Origin: an uncultured Collinsella sp.
GTDB taxonomy: Bacteria > Actinomycetota > Coriobacteriia > Coriobacteriales > Coriobacteriaceae
Assembly: GCA_900757265.1 (NCBI GenBank)
Contig: CAAENW010000267.1
Coordinates: 1 to 9,752, forward strand
Length of the DNA: 9,752 nt
Direction of reading: 5' to 3'
Shown here: positions 6,670 to 9,752 of the stretch, in pieces
How positions within the stretch are numbered: position 1 is the first letter of the stretch
How the letters are laid out: every line of letters begins with the position of its first letter
Notes under the pieces: model-generated
The model's database searches: none
Told to the model about the DNA's origin: nothing
Seen by the model: the letters and a program-made list of their open reading frames with translations, nothing else
Translations under genes and position numbers: made by a program

Positions 6670-6742
6670 TCTATTAGTGGCCCCTCCCGGAGGATATCGA
6701 GCGGCCGAGGGGGGCAGGCATGAACGCCTCTAGCCGAAAACA

Positions 6743-6779
6743 AAGTAGCTAAAAAAGCCCCGTCCCAAATGAGCTACTT
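6743..6779 (-). terminator. Inverted repeat overlapping the stop codon of the small gene
   Basis: AAGTAGCT at 6743-6750 pairs with AGCTACTT at 6772-6779 around a 21-base loop that contains GGGACGGGGC and six T residues on the minus strand. The small gene's stop codon falls inside one arm. The trailing minus-strand bases are T-rich (TGTTTTC). It is a plausible but atypical terminator, or a dispersed repeat. Confidence 0.4.
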
Positions 6780-6972
6780 AACGCCAGGGGTCGGCTTCGA
6801 AGAGGGGCTCGCGCTCGGGGCGACGATCGCTATAAGGATCGTAGCCGTCGTCATCCTCGTTCTCGGCACGGATGTAGGGGTCGCGCGGCTTGGGCACAGG
6901 CTTGGGTGCAGGCTTGGGTGCGGCCGGCGCGGCGTTGGCGACCGGCGCATTCGTCTTGTTCTTGTCTATCAT
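6778..6972 (-). CDS. Small proline/lysine-rich acidic-tailed protein, unknown function
   Basis: A 64-residue protein that I do not recognise. The start at 6972 is chosen because AAGGAG lies eight bases upstream. An ATG two codons earlier (6978) is too close to that site. A longer frame opening at 7044 would begin inside the clpB terminator, so it is rejected. Residues about 9-29 are an Ala/Pro/Lys stretch with a repeated PKP unit (PKPAPKPVPKP). The rest is charged, with YIRAENEDDDGYDPYSD, and ends in FEADPWR. There is no signal peptide, membrane segment or cysteine. The composition suggests a disordered cytoplasmic peptide. It lies downstream of clpB in the same direction but behind that gene's terminator, so it probably has its own promoter or depends on read-through. 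The good ribosome-binding site makes translation likely. Confidence 0.6.
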   Translation of the reverse strand: MIDKNKTNAPVANAAPAAPKPAPKPVPKPRDPYIRAENEDDDGYDPYSDRRPEREPLFEADPWR

Positions 6973-7023
6973 CTGCATATCTCCTTGCCATGCAATCGTG
7001 TTCAACATTATCGATTGTCGCAC

Positions 7024-7061
7024 GAAAAAGGGCGGCGGACCCAATTGGATCCGCCGCCCTT
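7024..7061 (-). terminator. Rho-independent terminator of clpB
   Basis: Bases 7028-7061 fold into a long near-perfect hairpin (GGGCGGCGGA with TCCGCCGCCC, one mismatch, then CCA/TGG around the centre). On the minus strand it is followed by five T residues (complement of 7025-7029). It lies 46 bases beyond the clpB stop codon. Confidence 0.9.
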
Positions 7062-7106
7062 GGCGTTTAGAGACGGCTGGCAGATTTTAAGGCATGTCCC
7101 ATAAAT

Positions 7107-9734
7107 CTACTCGGCGTCGGGGACCTCGTAGGTAGCAGACGGCGTGTTGTCGCACACGACGGTAAAGCCGCCGTCCTTGTCGGCATCGACCGTCACCTGA
7201 TCGCCCTCGCGCACCGTACCGTCGATGATGGCGGCGGCGATGGCGTCCACGACCTCGCGCTGGACCAGGCGCTTGAGCGGACGGGCACCGAACACGGGGT
7301 CCAGGCCACCCACGGCGAGCATCTGCTTGGCCGCCGGGGTGATGGCAAGCGTCATGCGCTCCTTGGCCAGACGCGCGCGGACGTCGGCAAGCTGGATGTC
7401 GACGATCTTCTCGATCTGCGCCATGCCGAGCGGATGGAACACCACGATATCGTCGATACGGTTGAGGAACTCGGGGCGGAAGGTCTGAGCCATGGCGGCG
7501 TCGACCTGATGGCGCATCTCCTCCTCGTCCTTACCGGACAGATCGGCGATGGCCTTGGAGCCCACGTTAGACGTCATGATGATGATCGTGTTCTTGAAGG
7601 ACACCTGGCGACCCTGGCCATCGGTCAGACGGCCGTCATCAAGCACCTGCAGCAGCACGTTAAAGACATCCGGATGAGCCTTCTCCATCTCGTCGAGCAA
7701 AATCACGGAGTACGGACGACGGCGCACGGCCTCGGTAAGCTGGCCGCCCTCGTCGTAACCCACGTATCCCGGAGGCGCACCGATCAGACGTTGGACGCTG
7801 AACTTCTCCATGTACTCGGACATGTCGATACGCACGAGCGCACGCTCGTCATCGAACAGGCACTCGGCAAGCGCCTTGGCGAGCTCGGTCTTGCCCACGC
7901 CGGTGGGGCCCAGGAAGAAGAAGCTGCCGATGGGCTTGTCCGGATCGGAGAGGCCCGCACGGCTGCGACGCACGGCCGCGGCGACAGCGGAGACCGCCTC
8001 GTCCTGGCCGATGACGCGCTTATGCAGCTCGCCCTCCAAGCCCTTCAGCTTGTCGAGCTCGCCCTGCATCATCTTGGAGACGGGCACGCCGGTCCAAGCG
8101 CTCACGACCTCAGCGATCTCATCGGAGGTCACCTGCTCGTTGAGGCCCTCGCCGTCCTGCTGCTTTTGCGCCTCGAGCGCAGCCTCGGAATCCTGAATCT
8201 GCTGCTGCAGGCCCGGAATCACGGAGTAGCGCAGCTCGGACGCACGGCCCAGGTCGCCGTTGCGCGTCGCACGCTCCTCTTCGCTCTTGGCCTCGTCGAG
8301 CTGTCCCTTGAGCTCCTGCACGTGGTCGATGGCGTTCTTCTGGTTGAGCCAGCCGGCCTTTTGCACGTTGAGCTTTTCTTGGACCTCGGCAATCTCTTGG
8401 CGCAGGGCCTCCAGACGCTCCTTGGAGGCGTCGTCGGTCTCCTTCATGAGCGCCTGCTCCTCGATCTGCAGCTGGGTGAGCTGACGCGTGGTGGCATCGA
8501 TCTCGACCGGCATGCTGTCGAGCTCCATGCGCAGGCGGCTTGCCGCCTCATCAACCAGGTCGATGGCCTTATCGGGCAGGAAGCGGTCGGCGATGTAGCG
8601 ATCGGAGAGGTCGGCGGCCGCCACGAGCGCGCTATCGGTGATATGCACGCCGTGGAAGATCTCGTACTTCTCCTTGAGGCCACGCAGGATCGAGATGGTG
8701 TCCTCGACGGTGGGCTCGGAGACCATCACGGTCTGGAAACGACGGGCGAGTGCCGCGTCCTTCTCGATGTACTTGCGATACTCGTCGAGCGTAGTCGCGC
8801 CGATTGCGTGCAAGTCGCCACGGGCAAGCGCCGGCTTCAGGATGTTGCCGGCGTCCATGGAGCCCTCGGTGGCACCCGCGCCCACGATGGTGTGGAGCTC
8901 ATCGATGAACAGGATGACCTTGCCTTCGGATTTTTGCACTTCCTTGAGCACGGCCTTCAAGCGGTCCTCGAACTCGCCGCGGTACTTGGCGCCGGCGACC
9001 AGCGCGCTCATGTCGAGCTCGATGAGGTCGCGGTCGCGCAGGGTGCTCGGTACGTCGCCGGCCACGATTCGCTGAGCAATGCCCTCGACGATGGCCGTCT
9101 TGCCGACGCCCGGCTCGCCGATAAGCACGGGGTTGTTCTTGGTGCGGCGGGACAGAACCTGAATAGTACGACGGATCTCGTCGGTACGGCCGATGACCGG
9201 GTCGAGCTTGCCGGCGCGAGCCAGATCGCAGATGTTGCGACCGTACTGCTCCAACGCCTCAAACTGCGTCTTGTCCTCGGCAGACGTCACGCGGTCATCG
9301 CCGCGCAGTTCCTCGTAGACTTGCTCGATGCGCTCCTTGGTCACGCCGGCGCCACGCAGCACGCGACCCGCCTCACCCTTGTCCTCGGCAAGTGCCATCA
9401 GCAGATGCTCGGTCACCACAAAGCTGTCGCCCATCTTGGTGGCCTTTTTCTCGGCCTTCTCGATCACGCGAACGAGCTCGTTGGACAGGCCCATCTGCTG
9501 ACCCTCGCCCGACACCTTGGGCGCATGGTCGATGGCATCTTGTGTGGAGCGTGCGAGCTGAGCCGGGTCGGCACCGATGCGCTCGATGATCACGGAGATA
9601 TTGCGCTCGCCGGCACCGAGCAGGGCAGACAGCAGGTGGATCGGCTCCACCGCGCCGGCCTGTGCATCGGCAGCCGTGCTCATGGCGGTCTGCAGCGCCT
9701 CGCGCGACGTCATTGCTAGCTTATCGATTCTCAT
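7107..9734 (-). CDS. clpB: ATP-dependent chaperone ClpB (Hsp100 disaggregase)
   Basis: Complete 875-residue ClpB, of normal family length. As a hexamer it threads aggregated proteins through its pore, working with the DnaK system in the cytoplasm. The Clp N domain covers about 1-145. The first AAA module has Walker A GEPGVGKT (206-213), pore loop YRGE (251-254), Walker B VILFIDEL (273-280) and arginine residues at 331-332. The coiled-coil middle domain at about 410-530 marks ClpB rather than ClpA, and no ClpP-binding loop is evident. The second module has Walker A GPTGVGKT (609-616), pore loop GYVGY (656-660), Walker B VILLDE (677-682), RPEFLNR (753-759) and sensor-2 GARPLKR (816-822). The start has AGGTGA four bases upstream. 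Only 18 bases of upstream DNA are present, so heat-shock operators such as HAIR or CIRCE cannot be judged. A terminator follows. Confidence 0.98.
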   Translation of the reverse strand: MRIDKLAMTSREALQTAMSTAADAQAGAVEPIHLLSALLGAGERNISVIIERIGADPAQLARSTQDAIDHAPKVSGEGQQMGLSNELVRVIEKAEKKATKMGDSFVVTEHLLMALAEDKGEAGRVLRGAGVTKERIEQVYEELRGDDRVTSAEDKTQFEALEQYGRNICDLARAGKLDPVIGRTDEIRRTIQVLSRRTKNNPVLIGEPGVGKTAIVEGIAQRIVAGDVPSTLRDRDLIELDMSALVAGAKYRGEFEDRLKAVLKEVQKSEGKVILFIDELHTIVGAGATEGSMDAGNILKPALARGDLHAIGATTLDEYRKYIEKDAALARRFQTVMVSEPTVEDTISILRGLKEKYEIFHGVHITDSALVAAADLSDRYIADRFLPDKAIDLVDEAASRLRMELDSMPVEIDATTRQLTQLQIEEQALMKETDDASKERLEALRQEIAEVQEKLNVQKAGWLNQKNAIDHVQELKGQLDEAKSEEERATRNGDLGRASELRYSVIPGLQQQIQDSEAALEAQKQQDGEGLNEQVTSDEIAEVVSAWTGVPVSKMMQGELDKLKGLEGELHKRVIGQDEAVSAVAAAVRRSRAGLSDPDKPIGSFFFLGPTGVGKTELAKALAECLFDDERALVRIDMSEYMEKFSVQRLIGAPPGYVGYDEGGQLTEAVRRRPYSVILLDEMEKAHPDVFNVLLQVLDDGRLTDGQGRQVSFKNTIIIMTSNVGSKAIADLSGKDEEEMRHQVDAAMAQTFRPEFLNRIDDIVVFHPLGMAQIEKIVDIQLADVRARLAKERMTLAITPAAKQMLAVGGLDPVFGARPLKRLVQREVVDAIAAAIIDGTVREGDQVTVDADKDGGFTVVCDNTPSATYEVPDAE

Positions 9735-9752
9735 GGAATCACCTCTCTTGGG

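Noticed and set aside
6973..7044. N-terminal extension of the small protein to an 88-residue form
   Set aside because: The first residues would be encoded inside the clpB terminator stem, and the only good ribosome-binding site precedes the ATG at 6972.
7434..9719. Very long open frame (761 codons) on the plus strand opposite clpB
   Set aside because: It is antisense to a full-length ClpB with all motifs intact. Long antisense frames are expected in GC-rich genes, and its leucine/histidine/glycine-rich translation has no recognisable domain.

Overview
The window looks like a piece of a Coriobacteriia chromosome, most likely a gut Collinsella or a close relative. This is inferred from the GC-rich coding DNA, a DUF5692-type membrane protein beside a TetR regulator and an iron-sulfur flavoprotein, a coriobacterial-style acidic membrane-anchored envelope protein, and a full-length actinobacterial ClpB. 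No rRNA or tRNA gene is visible, so the assignment rests on gene style alone. No tRNA, rRNA, CRISPR array or insertion sequence was seen.

Left part (1-3390): a divergent redox locus. A large iron-sulfur/FAD oxidoreductase reads leftwards and runs off the window edge, so only its N-terminal 452 codons are present. A TetR-family regulator and a tryptophan-rich, roughly nine-helix membrane protein (DUF5692-like) read rightwards. They are separated by a 63-bp gap with a small hairpin and end at a strong terminator at 3350-3390. The 189-bp divergent promoter region holds at least three dyads of operator type. The simplest model is that the TetR protein controls both the oxidoreductase and the membrane protein in response to an unknown small molecule. 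This is the best candidate in the window for an undescribed system.

Middle part (3391-5216): one monocistronic gene for an acidic-tailed, single-pass membrane protein. It has a beta-rich extracytoplasmic domain, an alanine-rich helical linker and a C-terminal globular domain. Its cytoplasmic tail carries a duplicated short motif around Glu-Thr.

Right part (5217-9752): all genes read leftwards. A DUF4143-type AAA ATPase lies on DNA of visibly lower GC and has a perfect 25-bp inverted repeat directly upstream, plus a third degenerate copy of the repeat. Next comes a 64-residue proline/lysine-rich small protein of unknown function. Last is clpB, the Hsp100 disaggregase, complete and closed by a clear terminator. 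The ATPase looks like an accessory insertion between otherwise ordinary chromosomal genes.
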